Positions 13,065-13,164 of a stretch of 13,164 nucleotides of DNA are shown piece after piece. The position numbers and the translations under genes are program-made. Source of the stretch: Microcaldota archaeon (lineage in GTDB: Archaea; Micrarchaeota; Micrarchaeia; Micrarchaeales; Micrarchaeaceae); contig JAJZLZ010000012.1 of assembly GCA_021850375.1 (NCBI GenBank), positions 1-13,164 on the forward strand, given 5' to 3'. Below the pieces are notes generated by a model. The model ran no database searches. It saw nothing but the letters and a program-made list of their open reading frames with translations, and had not been told where the DNA came from. Every line of letters starts with the position of its first letter. Position 1 is the first letter of the stretch.

Positions 13065-13073
13065 GTTTTTAAG
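13065..13073 (+). promoter_or_regulatory. Possible TATA box for the last gene
   Basis: GTTTTTAAG-like sequence is centred about 28 nt before the ATG at 13097. Confidence 0.35.
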
Positions 13074-13096
13074 CAATTGGCGCTATATCCTTTATT

Positions 13097-13164
13097 ATGA
13101 CTAAACTTGTGAGGCTCTCTCATAAAGAGATTGAGGAGATACTAAAGGACTACAACATAGGCAG
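13097..13164 (+). CDS. Start of an unidentified gene, cut by the window end
   Basis: Twenty-two codons are visible: MTKLVRLSHKEIEEILKDYN, then Ile-Gly. The pattern of a short start, a Ser-x-x-Glu-hydrophobic helix and a DYxxG end resembles the N-termini of some aminoglycoside-phosphotransferase-fold kinases, including ThrB2-type homoserine kinases, but this is too short to decide. A TATA-like site about 28 nt upstream supports a real, probably leaderless, start. Confidence 0.5.
   Translation, partial: MTKLVRLSHKEIEEILKDYNIG

Noticed and set aside
12924..13096. tRNA or riboswitch in the gap before the last gene
   Set aside because: Short dyads are present but no cloverleaf, T-loop consensus or known riboswitch core can be drawn.

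Overview
The window looks archaeal. A+T-rich TATA boxes sit roughly 25-33 nt upstream of many start codons, several genes appear leaderless, a few have GGTGA/GGTG-type Shine-Dalgarno sequences, and there is an Lrp/AsnC-type regulator. Surface proteins are rich in N-x-S/T sites. Compact gene packing together with a bacterial-type folate gene set (SHMT, DHFR, ThyA) would suit a small-genome DPANN/Micrarchaeota-like or acidophilic archaeon, but the lineage is inference only.

Left end (1-1825): an Lrp/AsnC-like regulator, probably cut by the window edge, is followed by two tightly linked genes with their own TATA box. I read the first as a remote homologue of DUF6879 and the second as a duplicated DUF397-like protein. 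Both families are known mainly from Actinobacteria, where they cluster with XRE regulators, so this pair is the most unusual content of the window.

Mobile region (about 1826-3614): an IS110-family transposase lies on the minus strand between two ~400-nt non-coding stretches. The left stretch carries a triple ~20-nt direct repeat and a strong 13-bp hairpin just past the transposase stop, a candidate bridge RNA element of IS1111-like layout. The right stretch carries a 10-bp perfect hairpin and a nested fold. An 11-nt inverted repeat (2040-2050 / 3212-3222) may mark subterminal ends.

Centre (3615-7042): a DUF167 gene, two unrecognised small soluble proteins, a nucleoside phosphorylase and a membrane-anchored clan-A-type glycoside hydrolase.

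Right half (7185-13164): glyA (SHMT) converges on a minus-strand ppa-thyA-folA gene string. SHMT, ThyA and DHFR together make a complete tetrahydrofolate-dependent dTMP cycle. A DHA2-type 14-helix MFS exporter diverges from ppa and converges, with stop codons overlapping in TTAA, on a membrane-anchored DUF192 protein. The last 68 bases begin another gene, preceded by overlapping dyads.
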